The translations under genes and the position numbers were made by a program. DNA of 64,000 nucleotides, taken from contig OY747705.1 in assembly GCA_963556495.2 (NCBI GenBank), positions 21,478,501-21,542,500 of the forward strand, read 5' to 3'. Source of the DNA: Valencia hispanica (Eukaryota > Chordata > Actinopteri > Cyprinodontiformes > Valenciidae). This document shows positions 1 to 12,025 of this stretch, in pieces (the first letter of the stretch is position 1; the number at the start of each line of letters is the position of its first letter). The notes below the pieces were generated by a model. It searched no databases, was not told the origin of the DNA, and was given only the letters and a program-made list of their open reading frames with translations.

Positions 1-300
1 CTATGTCAAAAATTGCTTTTATAATAGGACAATTTTGAACAGCTGTGTGTCCACTTATTGGCAGCACATTAATGGATTGAGTGAGGCTAACCTAACTTTC
101 TCCAAAGTGTGTGAGATTAGTGAAGGTAAATAGGTCAAGAGGATGGGATCCTCTGCATAATCAAAATTGTTTCAACATTGGTTACACTTGTTTTCCCACA
201 ATTATAAAAAATAGAAAATTTGAAATTCAAGGCTGAAGCACAAGGACAGAGTACAGTTCATTAGACATCAGTTAGCTCTAGGAGTGTCAGCCGCCAGACC

Positions 301-850
301 ATTTAAAGCTACATTGTGTAAGAACTTCTCCCATCTAGCAGTGAAACAACCAACTGAATATTACGTTCTAGCCCCGCCTCCTACCCCCCCATTCCGAGCG
401 CGTTTTAACTCCTACGGTGGCCGTTTCATGCCAAGGTTAACATGGCTTCCAGTACTACGACTTTGTCCAGTGCTACTTCCAGTGATGAGGTTACTTTAGA
501 AAACTACATTGCATTTAGTTATATAGTCAGACGTCTGCCGCGTCACGAGTAGACAATCTCCCTCTGGCATTCGTCATGGTGCAACTGAGTGTAGCCAAAG
601 TGCAAAAGATGGAGCTAGAATTTCCAGGAATGTCCCTCGTTGGCGAATGTATTTCAAAGATGGAGGCTCAACATGGATTCAGCCATTCGCCCGACTCGCG
701 CGAATGTGTTCTGAATTGCAGATTCTACACTTACGAGAATACTTTCATTAGTAGGTGGAAGTAATTACACATGAATGAGCACATATTTTTTAAAGAACAA
801 AGGGTTTTTTGCTAAGAATTGACTCAAAAAAATACACAACGTAGCTTTAA
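301..850. mobile_element. Non-autonomous TIR element
   Basis: The left end reads TTAAAGCTACATTGTGTA and the right end carries its near-perfect reverse complement (around 832-850), giving inverted termini of about 18 bp around a 550-bp unit. The interior has short open frames with no recognisable protein. I could not define an exact target-site duplication, so the superfamily is open. It looks like a common dispersed teleost repeat. Confidence 0.55.
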
Positions 851-1187
851 GTGACAATGTGTTGAACCTTTAACTTTTCATGTGTTTTCAGCCAGTACAA
901 AATGTCAGCTGACATCTGTGGAACACGTTAATGAATAAATTAATAACTGCTGTTGCCAAAATCTCCCTTCACATATTTACCCACAATAATTAGGTTCAGC
1001 ATTTTTTTCCTCAGCTTCTGAGCCAAACGAAATTATTTTAATTCAGCATTTTAACTTCACTTCCAAATATCGGATGTATACGAGCCTTTTACAGTCAAAC
1101 ATGTAGTAAAAAAACGACTTATTTCAAAGATAATGTCCCCAGAATAATGTTTTTACAGTTACTCTGCTCTAGCACAGTTAAACACTC
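851..1187. other. Intergenic, nothing recognised
   Basis: AT-rich single-copy-looking sequence between two TIR elements. No ORF, splice-site series or repeat structure was found. Confidence 0.5.
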
Positions 1188-2862
1188 GTTTACATGCAGC
1201 AAGATAAATTCGAATTATTGCCTTAGTCCGACTGAAATCAGACTGTTAAAATGCATGTATTAACCTTAGTCCGGCTGGATTCGAACCGAACTGGAGTTTC
1301 AGAAGCTCGGCTTCTCTTCCTGGATAATGCGATTCAAATGGGACTACTCTGCAACCAGCCCCCCCGCCCACAATCGCACACCCCCTTTGGGAAGTTAGGA
1401 GAGCCAGAAATGCTACTCAGCACTAACAACAATAGTGTTATAAGAGGCATATGGGATCTAAGACAAACGTAAGCCGCCAATCAGTGCATCTTTGGACTTA
1501 TGAAGATGCGTTGTTACTATGCGTTGTTACTATGAATGTCCTGCTTTAACTCCATCTGCTTCACTCCCACCAGCCTCAGTTTACTGCCTGAATGCAGCTG
1601 GAAGCTAACCGCTATTAGGCTAACTCGTAGGGGCGCATATCGCCATCTATCGTCAGGGAGTGGAATGTACTTCATTTAATAATTCGATTTTCTGATTGAC
1701 ATGTGAACTGGGACTCGGCTCACTGCAGGAGGGAAGTCTTTAGTCTGATTACTCCAAAAAGCTCGATTTAGCTTTGCATGTAGACGTACTGACTGACTAT
1801 GTATACAAAAGTGAGACTTTTAGCCTCTTCCATTCACTGCTCCTTTGGTTTACACAACCAATTCCTTCCACTGTATGATTCATTCAGGTAAAATATTCTG
1901 GGGACAAAGTTGTTACAAGAAATGGGAGTGCTGACACATGACTGCATGCATGCTGGTCAGAAATAAAGCAGAAATAATGTCAAACTGCAGACAAAATCCT
2001 TTGCCACCAAAGTGCTGGAAGTTGTATGGTCTCCTAGTTTTTGCATGTAGACATTTCTCCAGTTTCGCACCTCTTACCCAATCAAATCGCTATTTATATC
2101 TTCCCCATGTAAACTCACATTTGGCCTAGAGAACTTGCTATCGCTACTGATTTCTCAATTAGTCACTAGTCCGTGTACATGTGTATTTAAATCGAGCTAC
2201 GGCAAAAATCAACCTAATGCCTCAATCAGAATGGGAGCCTTTATCCGAGTATGTCTTCAGTAAGAAGATCAAATTATTGAATGGAGTGCATTTGTCTCCT
2301 CAAAGGTAGGTGGCGACATGCACCATTTCGCGACACCATTCTTCCGGTTGGGCTTTAGCAATCACACAAATAGCAAACAAATGCACAACAACAACTCTGC
2401 AGCACAATAGATTTTGTAATTACAGTGCTGTTTGATTGTGTTACACTCATTGTTGTTTTTGTGTTGTTGTTGTTGTTGTAGTAAGTGTCGTATTCCCACT
2501 TCCACGGTCTTGTAACTTCAGGAAGGGGGTGTGCCCAAGCTGGTTGTAGTGAACATGTCTGATACCAGCACAGCATTTGAGTAAAATGTATCAGTGCAAG
2601 TTGTAAAGAGCGATAAAATGAATGGGATTGTCGCTGTAACAAGATGTTTTGGTTAGTTCATGGAAGCGCATCAAAAACACTTCTCCCCCTTTTCCCAGCT
2701 GAGTGACTACCAGTAAAGTCAGTACATCTGGGTATGTTAGCTCGATTAGGAGTAGGCCAGGTCAGTTCAACTTAAGCCGGACTAAATTTTATACATGCAT
2801 TTCAAAAGTCCAAATTTAGTCTGACTAATGCAATAGTTCGGTTTTCTCTTACTGCATGTAAA
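1188..2862. mobile_element. 1.7-kb DNA element with long imperfect TIRs
   Basis: The left end (GTTTACATGCAG, then runs around TTAGTCCGACTGAAAT) is matched in inverted orientation by the right end near 2800-2862 (ATTTAGTCTGACTAATGC, then CTGCATGTAAAG). The inverted termini extend about 55-60 bp with mismatches. The interior has only short frames and no transposase that I recognise, so it is probably a non-autonomous DNA transposon. The target-site duplication is unclear. Confidence 0.5.
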
Positions 2863-5558
2863 GCCACTGACTGTGTTGTTATCAGCCTCATAATTCCTCA
2901 ACTTTAAGCTCTGTTCTCAGATGCATTTTGCTCATTTTCTTTGTTTCATGCTTTTTCACATAAGTTTTCAACTTGGAACAGGAAAATTAGAGAACCCACA
3001 GAGAACTGAAAAAGAAGACAAAGAAAGTTGCAAATGGATCAGTTGTGACAGGTAACTATTTGACAAACCTAGCTGTCAGCAAATAAATACTAATAATTGT
3101 AATTTAAACTACTAATAATTTAAGCATTAAGTGAGGGGGAAAAAATGTACACACCGTGTGAGCAGCTGTGTGTAGTGTCATCATCACGAGGAAAATAACC
3201 CCAACCCCCCAAGTCTGTTTCTTGAAAGCAGAAAAAGCCACAACTATGGTTGAATGGACACAGTGTTCCTCGTTGATTGTAAAGATAGATTCCCAAGGAG
3301 TTTTACTAGCAGACACATGGAATAGTATTATTAACTATACTGAACAATAGCAGCACATTCCCCAACACTCAAAAGAGAAAACAGAATGCCTGAAACTTTA
3401 CTGATATTTTATTTGGAGTAAGGGCTGTGATTATTTGGGCTTTTAACCTGCTGAGGAGTAACAACTGAGAAGCAAAGAGAGCTTTCAGGGGCACAGCTTC
3501 TGCTGCAGTGGAAGATAACCAACAGAGGAAGGTGCCAAAGCATATTTATTCAAGAGCTATCCTCAGTCAGTGAGGTCTGGAGAGCTGACACCGACAATTT
3601 TGAGCTTTGACTTTCTTAGTCTCACTGAATACTTGTTACACTCCTTTTGAACTGCCTGAAATACTTAGCAGCATGTCCTAGTTTCTTATGTGTAGAGAAA
3701 TATATGACATATATGAAGGGAAATGCAAGTGATATGCAACCTTAGTAAAATAAAGCCTGCCAAAAATGACCCCATAATAATACAAACATCAAGTACTTTA
3801 CATTTGTAACATTTTGCAGATGTTCTTAAGCAAAGGAGCTTATAGAGCTGCTCAGAATTCATGAAGAAGACGTAGACGGTGAACGTGAGTCATCTGTGTT
3901 GATTCATCTTCCTTTAGTGAAAGAGCTACTTCAAGAGTTGTGAGATGGGCGAATACACTGCTGGAAAGAACGCAGAGTGCATCAAAATGTACAGATGTAT
4001 TTTTATCCACCCAAGTGAAGCAAAAAACAAGCACATTTTTCTTGCTTTGGTTTTTTTCAGCATTACATTGGTTGTTACATATTTCCTGCTAAAGTGGGCT
4101 GGAGGCAAATTGATTTTTTTTCTCCCAGAGAACTCACTGAATCAAAAGTAAATCTTTAATAGAACGACGAGCAAAACTAGAAATTAGAGCTATCATCCTC
4201 CTTGTATTTTACCACCATCAAATAAACAGCAGGATTCTGATCACTAATAAAGCATGAGGTAACTGTGACAAAGTGGTTCAGGCTGTATTTATTTTCCACT
4301 TCTCCCTTAAACATATTTTAGTTATTCATAATGCTTTAGTTTAAACATTATGTTGCTTCACATCCTACCAAGGGATTGTGTAGTAACATTTAGTACATAT
4401 AGTTTACATCCAAGCATAGGGTTTAAAAGCAAGCACTACTGAATCATCAGTTCATTTGTGGTTTCCTTCTGTTAATGTTCCTTTGCATACACTCACTATT
4501 ATTTGTCCCTTTTTTCAGATCCTAAATCCAGAAAAGTGCAGGGCAGGGGCCAGCCCAGTACTGTATGACGTGTATCTATTGCAAATTCATGCAGGGTTGT
4601 AGATTGGTTTGTAAATTAGATTAATCTTTGCACCTATTTTCTAATAGTACAGAATGATGAGTTTTAGTTGTGTTTCACTTCTGTATAAATCCAGTCTGAT
4701 TTTGGTAACAGAGAGCTCAAGATGTCAGAAATGGAGATGTCATTAAACAAAATCCAAGAAGACACTTGGAATGTCTGCCGATTCTGTCTACTTACCACCT
4801 TCCTTGACACTTGTACTAAATTATCTCACAGTAACACAAAGTTAAAGATCAGCTAGTATTAATGCCAATGTATTTGAGTAGGCCTTTGATCTGAGGAGAA
4901 ACTACTACAGCGGTCTACATAAAGGCCAAATTTCTGGAGTGCAAAAATAATTGTTGTCCTGTCAACAGATTCTCCCATCTAAGCTATGGATCTCTGCAGC
5001 TTCTCCATGGACTTCACGGTTGTTTTACTGATAAATGATTTTCTTGTCCAGCCTATCAGTTTAGGTGGATGGCCAAATCTAGGTAGGGTTGCAGTTCTGC
5101 CATACTTTTTACATTTTTCAATGATGAATGGAACTGTTCTAAAATCTTCAAAGCTTGGGATATGGATTTATAACCTATGCCTGTATTACACATTTTAACT
5201 TTATTCCTGACCTCCCTGCTGTATTTTTCTTCATGATGATGTTTGTTCACTAACTCTCTCGAACAGTCACTGAAAACCTGTAATCATTGGTGGATCTATT
5301 CACAAAACGATGGCAACAGGTCACACTGGATTTCATTTAGGGCTATCAGAGTAAAAAGGAATTAATAAAATATTCTTCAGACTTTTTTATTTCGGTTTTC
5401 TAAATCCCATTTTTCCCTTTCATTTCATTTCACAGGCTCTTCACAAGTGCTTCTTTGTTTTCCTTCAGATAAAATCTCTACTAAATACACTGAGGTCTGT
5501 GTTGGCAATGTAAGTACCATAAAAAGGGAAAAATGGTAAAAGACCTGCCTTTGTATAG
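2863..5558. other. Intergenic, no gene seen
   Basis: About 2.7 kb of AT-rich DNA with only short, overlapping open frames on both strands. No convincing exon, promoter or repeat terminus was seen. Confidence 0.4.
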
Positions 5559-5832
5559 CGCTTTTTCAGTGAGAGGGCCACAAAGCACTTTACACTACAT
5601 TCAGTCATTCACTCACACACGCTGATAGTGGTAAGTAACATTGTAGCCTCAGTTGCCCTGGGGCACGCTGACAGAAGCGAGGTTGCCATACACACAGGCG
5701 CCACCGGGCCCTCTGACCACCATCAGCAGCCACAGCAGGTGAAGTGTCTTGCCCAAGGACACAACAACCGAGACGGACAGAGCGAGGGTTCGAACTGGCA
5801 AGCCACTGGTTACTGGACGAACTCCTGCCACC
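5559..5832 (+). repeat. Teleost short interspersed repeat
   Basis: The unit begins around a TATAGCGCTTTTTCAG motif, has CATTCACTCACACAC-like runs, and later GTGTCTTGCCCAAGGACACA and GGTTCGAACTGGC. The last motif resembles an RNA polymerase III B box, so a tRNA-derived SINE is possible. I recognise this arrangement as a widespread fish repeat but cannot name its family. The open frames across it on both strands are not genes. Confidence 0.5.
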
Positions 5833-6338
5833 TGCACACAGCAAAATGATTAAATAATGAAAAATGTATCAAAAAAAGAATTAAAAACACATAAAAAAAA
5901 ATAAAACCATAAGAATAAAGCTCTAATGCAATGCTTGTCTGAATAAAACCCCATTCATCTGCGTTTTAAATAGTATAACAGTGTCTTTGCAGTGAATAGA
6001 AAGAGGAATGTGACAAAATATGAGAAAGTTTTAAGAGGTAGAAAGGCTTTTTCCAAGGCTCTGTATTCTGAAAGTAAAAAGATTCATACAGTATTCTTGA
6101 TTGCTGTCATGAAACACTAGATGTTGGCTGCCCTGTAAACACAGAAGGTTTTGGCAGTTCTTCAGCTGGAACGAACAATATTGAACAAAGGAGAGTCAAG
6201 GGTCACCAAGATCAAAGTAGGATTCCCTCATCACAGCACCAAAGCTTCAGCTTAGAAGTTAAGATTCAAAAGCTGTCACAACTAGCTCATGGGTCGTCTG
6301 TTTTCCTCTGGATTGCAGCTCAGCATTGCATTTAGAAC

Positions 6339-6568
6339 GGGGGTCTCTAACTCCAGACCTGGAGAGCCACTGTCCTTTTTTGAGCCACTTTTGGATGTAT
6401 CCAAGCTCCAACACACCTGAATCAAAAGAATGGTTAATGACCAGGCCATTGCAAAACTTGCTGACATGCCAAGGAGGTAATTCAGCCTTTTGATTAGGGT
6501 GTGTGGAGCAGTGATGCATCCAAAAGTTGCAGGAAAGTGGCACTCAAGGACTGGAGTTGCAGACCCCT
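6339..6568. mobile_element. hAT-like MITE
   Basis: A 230-bp unit with inverted ends: GGTCTCTAACTCCAGACC on the left and GGACTGGAGTTGCAGACC on the right. The interior contains the CCAACACACCTGAATCAAA motif typical of a very common teleost non-autonomous hAT family. A related copy lies at 23324-23549. Confidence 0.6.
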
Positions 6569-7439
6569 AATCTAGAATATGTGAAGGTGTTTGCACACAC
6601 TTCTGTAGAAGAGCTGCTCAGTTTGCTAGTTGTGGAGGTCCATCTGACCTCACTGACTCACTTTGATGGGATTTAAAGAAGCACCAAGGAAATGGAAATC
6701 AATACCATGTCCCATTATCTTTAACAGTGAGTAAACTTTATTTTGATTTGCTCCAAAAACGTGACGATCGTTAAGGACAGTGCCCTGAGGTGCCAGCTGC
6801 TCATCCGGTAATATTTATTCTTTAACTTCCTGTATCAGCACTTAGATTATCACAATTCACTCAAAATCTGCACTTTTCTTCACTTCTGAAACTTTCTGAG
6901 AGCCATCACTGTCCAATGCATCAAAGTGTGTGACTAACAGAGGGCGGAATCTGTGTGCTTTCCTTTTCATGCCTCCTTTCCTGCTCTAGTTCTCTGAAGG
7001 TGATGGATGCTCTCAAAATCCACTGGGACAGCCAGTCATTAGGCCGCAGGTAAACTGAATCACACTGCATGACTGTGCTTAGGGGTTGCCGAGGAACGGT
7101 GGTGATTGCTATGGCTAGAAAGTAAGAGGAATAGGAGTGAGTTTGGGCTGCGTTAGTGGCGGACATTGCAGGGTCGCATTGTCAGGCAGCTCATAAAGCA
7201 GGCTTCAGGTCACACTGTGGGCCGGGGAGCAGCCGGTAACTGCCGCTATCCATTTTAGTTGACAATACCGCTGGTGTCAAAGTCCTGCCTGTGGATCTGC
7301 AGCGTTGTGCCTCTAGGTGTGCATTCATTTGTGTCAAAGGTTTTATAACCATCTGCGTTCCATCGACACCCGTGCTACTCACATAGATCAGGTAAGAAGT
7401 TCAAAATATAACCCTGTGACATCATATGAAAGTGTTGTT
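6569..7439. other. Intergenic, no gene supported
   Basis: Two minus-strand frames (6921-7166 and 7191-7382) lie in different registers, and nothing in them resembles a known family. No other structure was seen. Confidence 0.35.
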
Positions 7440-8862
7440 TAGTTCATTCAATGCTTTACAAAAGTATTTCTACCACTTTAACTTTGATGTTCCAATCACT
7501 ATGTTTACTGCATTTAATAAGGATTTCAAGTGATAAACCACTACAAAGCAGGTCATACTTAGGGAGCGGAAGGAAAATAACATGGTTTTCAGTCTTTGTT
7601 ACAACTGAAAATCTAAAAGGCCAATTTAATCTGACACCCCTCAATAAAATCTAGCGCAACCGATTCCTTACATAAATCACCTAATTTAGAAATACAATCC
7701 ACCTGTGTTTAACCTAATCTCATAACAGCTGTTTTGTGAAGGAATAAGTCCTTTCTTAGTTACTAGTTAGTCTGGCACAAATGCAAACTACTGCCAGGTT
7801 CAATGAGGAAAACAGTAATCAGAGAAGCAGCCAAGAGGTTCACAGTGACTGCAGGAGCTGAAGAGATCTACAATTCAGGTAGGGGAAAATAAATTATGAC
7901 AATTAGTCGTGCACTCCACAAATCTGGTTTTAAGGGTACAAGGTTTTGCTCAAAGAAGACCAGAGAAAGTCCTGTTTGCAGTTTGCCACAAGTCATGTTG
8001 AGGGCACAGGAAACATGTAGAACAAGGTGATCTTGCAAGTCCTGGCTGTAACATAAAAACAACTTTTTGCCCAACATACAAAACCCAGTAGCCAAAAGAA
8101 AACTAAACTTAACACCCCATCCTCAACGTAAAACAGGGTGGCAGTAGCATCATTGTTATGGTAAAAAAAAAAGTAGCTCAGGGTTTCCATAATAAAGAAG
8201 ACTTGAGTCCCAGAAGGCGTTTAAGTATTTAATACAGACATGTCTGCCCTAAACATGGAGGGGACAGAGTTACTCGTGCATCACCCTATCCAGCCTTTCT
8301 AACTGCTTTAATAGTATTCAGCAATCACTGTTTATCTCTGTAGACGTCTTCTCCAACTTTCACGCCCCACCTCTGGACAACTGCTCCATGCGAGTCTGAT
8401 AGCAACGCATAAAACAGCACATCCAAAGGCCAGACTGTTTTCTTACTGCCCCGGCGTCTGTCTCTCTGGTGACCTAACATCTTTATCATAAACATTAAGT
8501 TGGAGCAATAACCTTGTGATTTTACCCTAGATGCATTCACTAAACAGAGAATATACACTTAATTCCTAATTGCATAACAACTTTCCACCCCATCATCTTG
8601 TGACTAGGTGTTGGGGGGGGAGTTAGATGGTCAGACTTATTGTGAGGATAAATAGAGTTAAATGCATAAAGCCGTAAAACCTGTGAAATGGTGGCAGGAC
8701 ACTTGGAGCAGTTATGCCAGTAAAATCTCTTTAACATTTTTATTTGAATTAAAAAAAAATTTAACCATGCACCCTTTGTGCTCAGCTTCACATTAATACA
8801 TTGAGGTTTGTGGTTGTTACACGACAAAGTTTGGGATATAAATGCTTTTGCAAGGAACTGTA
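7440..8862 (+). mobile_element. Decayed Tc1/mariner element
   Basis: The left end (TTTACAAAAGTATTTCTACC) and right end (CTTTTGCAAGGAACTGTA) match the inverted termini of the common fish Tc1 family with GCAAAAGTATTCATACCCC ends. Between them, at about 7800-8160, is a plus-sense transposase remnant with many stops and a recognisable GGxS(I/M) patch. About 8170-8560 does not look like Tc1 and may be a secondary insertion. Confidence 0.55.
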
Positions 8863-10437
8863 GAAGTAAATGTCACCCTGCATCTGAATTGATTAGCTCA
8901 GCAAATCCATGTGCGCTGCCTCAATCTCTGCAAGTCTTTTCTTCCCCCTTTGCTGGAGCACATTTGAAAATATTGTTGTTCCTCACATGTTCTGTTTTCA
9001 AAGTGAAAAACAAAGCTTCAAGGTTTAAAAAATGGTCTCCAGCTGACTACAAACAGAAGATGGAGGTTGATGCTCTCCACCACTGCCTCTGCAGAGCAGG
9101 CTACCCTTCAAACGTTCAGACAGCCATGAGAACCCCCAGAGACCTTCAGTTCCTCCTCTGTATCCTGCTCTCACTGCAGCTGCTCTTCCTTACAACACAC
9201 ACATTTATTTCATACCAATGTCCTTTTAGTATGCCTCCCTTTTTCACTCGAGAATCTGGAGGTGAGAAAGATCTCTCTGCGGGGGATATATAAAAACAAA
9301 AAAAAAAACAGGAAGCCACAAAGTACAGTTGAAAGACTCAAAGACTTCCAGGAATTAATTGAAAGCAGCTGGATCTTGATGTTTACCAAATTAACACTTA
9401 TTCTTTGCCATGTATCATTCAGAAATGCATGGGTTAGACAAATTAACGAACCCCTGCGGAACAGCTGTGCAGTCAAATTAAATGAAACTGTTGAGGATGT
9501 CTGTAGTTTTCTTTTCAGTTTCTCCCCATAGTTCCTGTAACAGATGTGGCATCAAAAGAAAACAGAAAGCCTATCGACCCTGCACTGTTCTTCAGACTTC
9601 GTCTAGATACATTTGGCATTTATTAGCATTATCTTGCACAGAAAAAAAAATTCACTTTGAATTATAATTGTAGTCACAAATTAGTCAGCTACATGTATTC
9701 CCAACCTTAACGTGTAAAAACACTTAAATATTTATTGCAGTAGTCAAATTGCACTAACTCAATCTTTAAGTACAATTTGTTTACTTTGAGCCTGTGGAAC
9801 TTTAGTCTGACTCTAACCTGGGAAAACAGGACGATCATGAGTGACATGACCTCAATGTTCCACCGACAAGAAACGTAATGTCATTCTGACACATAGCACC
9901 ATGAAAAGTGTTGCAAAAACACTAAAATGACAAATATTAAATCTGTTATTTTATTATTTAAAAAAAAAGATACTCTCCTGCTTACCGGCTCGCGCTTCCG
10001 TTGATTCTGGCAAAACGAAGCTTCGCTGGCGACGTCATGACGTTGTGCGCCTCAATTAGCTATAGAAATTAGTGGCTGGTATAGGCGTATCATATGCACG
10101 CAAAATTGCAATTTGGCTTATGCATGGCACGTAATTTGAAAGTGTAATGTGTTATTTGTACGCAGATTGACTAGACTGGGTTGTGTGTAGCAGTGTTTCC
10201 TCCAGCCTTGTTTGCCTTTTGTGCCAACATGACAATATGCAAACGAAGTCAACTATAAACTATACCAAAAAGAGGGTGGCGATTACTGAAATATTTGGGC
10301 GAAGTAGTTTAAAGCATCTAAAGGCTTTTAGTGACCCACTCCACAACTGCGGCAGGCACCATAGGCAACAGGCTGACAGCTGGGTTTACTCTGTAGGAGT
10401 AGAAAAGCTGGTTTCTTGACGAAGGACCACATGGCTA
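8863..10437. other. Intergenic, no gene supported
   Basis: The open frame 8808-9293 begins inside the neighbouring Tc1 end and has no recognisable domain. The CpG-containing patch near 9990-10070 may be part of another repeat. No splice-consistent gene was found. Confidence 0.35.
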
Positions 10438-11554
10438 CAGTGAGGAACAAAAGTATTTGAACATCCTGCAATTTTGCAAGTTCTCACACTTAGAATGTAT
10501 GGAGTCAGAAATTCACATTGTAGGTGCATTTCAACTGTAAGCTTTAAATTCAGGAAATCACATTTTCAAATTCAAATTCATTTGTATTTTTTTGCTGCAA
10601 ACAAGTATGAACACCTGAGGGAAAAAAAGACAAATCTGTTAATATTTGGTATAGAAGCCTTTGCAATTAAAGGTCAAACATTTCCTGTAGTTCTTGAGCA
10701 GGTTTGTACACACTGCAGCAAGGATTTTGGCCCACTCCACACAGATCTCTAGATCAGTCAGGTTTTGGGGCCATCGAGCAACACAGAGTTTCAGCTCCCG
10801 CAAAGACTATTAGATTTAGGTCTGGAGAGACCTGCTAGGCCACTCAAGAACCTTAATATGCTTCTTAGAGCCACGCCTTGGTTATCCTGGCTTTGAGCTT
10901 CGGGTCACTAACAGAAGACCCAACCATGACCCATCTTCAATGCTCTGAGGGAGGGAGGTCGTTTCTCAATACATGGTCCCATTCATCCTCAATACAGTGC
11001 AGTAGTCCTGTCCCCTTGGCAGAAAAGCACCCAAGACATGTTTCCACCCCCACAGAAGGGATAATGTTCTTGGGTTGCAACTCTTTCCTCCAAACAGCAA
11101 GTGAAGTTTAGACCAAAAACTTATTTTGGCCTCTGACATTACTTTCTCCCATGCCTCAGCAAACTTCAGACAGGCCTGGACCAGTCATTACATGAGCAGG
11201 GAAACTGATTTTAAACCATGATGGCATAGTGTTCTACAGACTAACCTTTGACACTGTGGTCCCAGCTTTCCTCATGTCATTGACCAGCTCCTCCCATGTA
11301 GTTATGGGCTGATTCCTCACCTTTTAGTGATCTTACATGGAGCCCCAGTCCAAGGGAGATCGAGTCATCTTTAGTTTCTTCCATTTCCTAACAATTTCCT
11401 TATCCATTTTCACCAAGCTGCTTGGCAATTGCCCCGTAGCCCTTTCCAGCCTTTGAGGTCTACAATTTCTCTGGTGCCTTTTGACGAGTCTAATAAGCTC
11501 AGACAAGATCTAATTTAGCTTAGTAGAGGTGGACTTTTATGAGCAGGATATGAG

Positions 11555-11608
<54 letters not shown>

Positions 11609-11693
11609 GCACCTAAAAGAGAATTTTGACCCATCCATAATTTCTAAGTGGGAAAACTTAGAAAATTGCAGGTCAAATTTTTGTTCCTCACTG
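10438..11693 (-). mobile_element. Tc1/mariner element with TA target duplication
   Basis: The ends are CAGTGAGGAACAAAAGTATT and its inverted counterpart ending TTTTTGTTCCTCACTG, and TA dinucleotides flank both sides (10436-10437 and 11694-11695). The interior is an antisense, heavily decayed Tc1 transposase, so it cannot encode a working enzyme. A (TA)n run at about 11549-11602 sits inside it. Confidence 0.8.
11549..11602. repeat. (TA)n microsatellite
   Basis: A pure alternating TA run of about 54 bp inside the preceding Tc1 element. Confidence 0.9.
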
Positions 11694-12025
11694 TACATTC
11701 TTCCATTTCACTTTTAAGAAAACTGTTTCCCCACTTTTCCTTTATTTTTTGCAAGACATTTCTCAGATTTGTGGACAAGCTAGTTAGCTATTTTTGTAGT
11801 TAGATTTACAGAGGGAAATAAAGTTCTGACTAACAGAACACACTTTTAAACAATTGTTTTGTTGTACAAATAAATGGACATTTGTAATGCCACCTCTACG
11901 TCCATACCCTTTAAGAAAGCCGGGCAATACTGCCATCTAGTGATAAAGGCCAAAATGTTAGAGCAAATAGTTTTATTGCATTACTAAATATATAAACATA
12001 CAAAAATCACAGCATATATGAAACA

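Noticed and set aside
284..764. Short plus-strand frames near the left edge
   Set aside because: They lie inside a TIR element and show no protein similarity.
5760..5815. Possible tRNA gene from a GGTTCGAACTGG motif
   Set aside because: No A box or cloverleaf with paired acceptor stem was found; it fits a tRNA-derived or tRNA-like repeat better.
6921..7382. Two adjacent minus-strand frames as a possible small gene
   Set aside because: No shared frame, no convincing splice sites between them and no family resemblance.
8808..9293. 161-residue plus-strand open frame
   Set aside because: It begins inside the 3' end of a Tc1 element, has no recognisable domain and no supporting splice or promoter signals.
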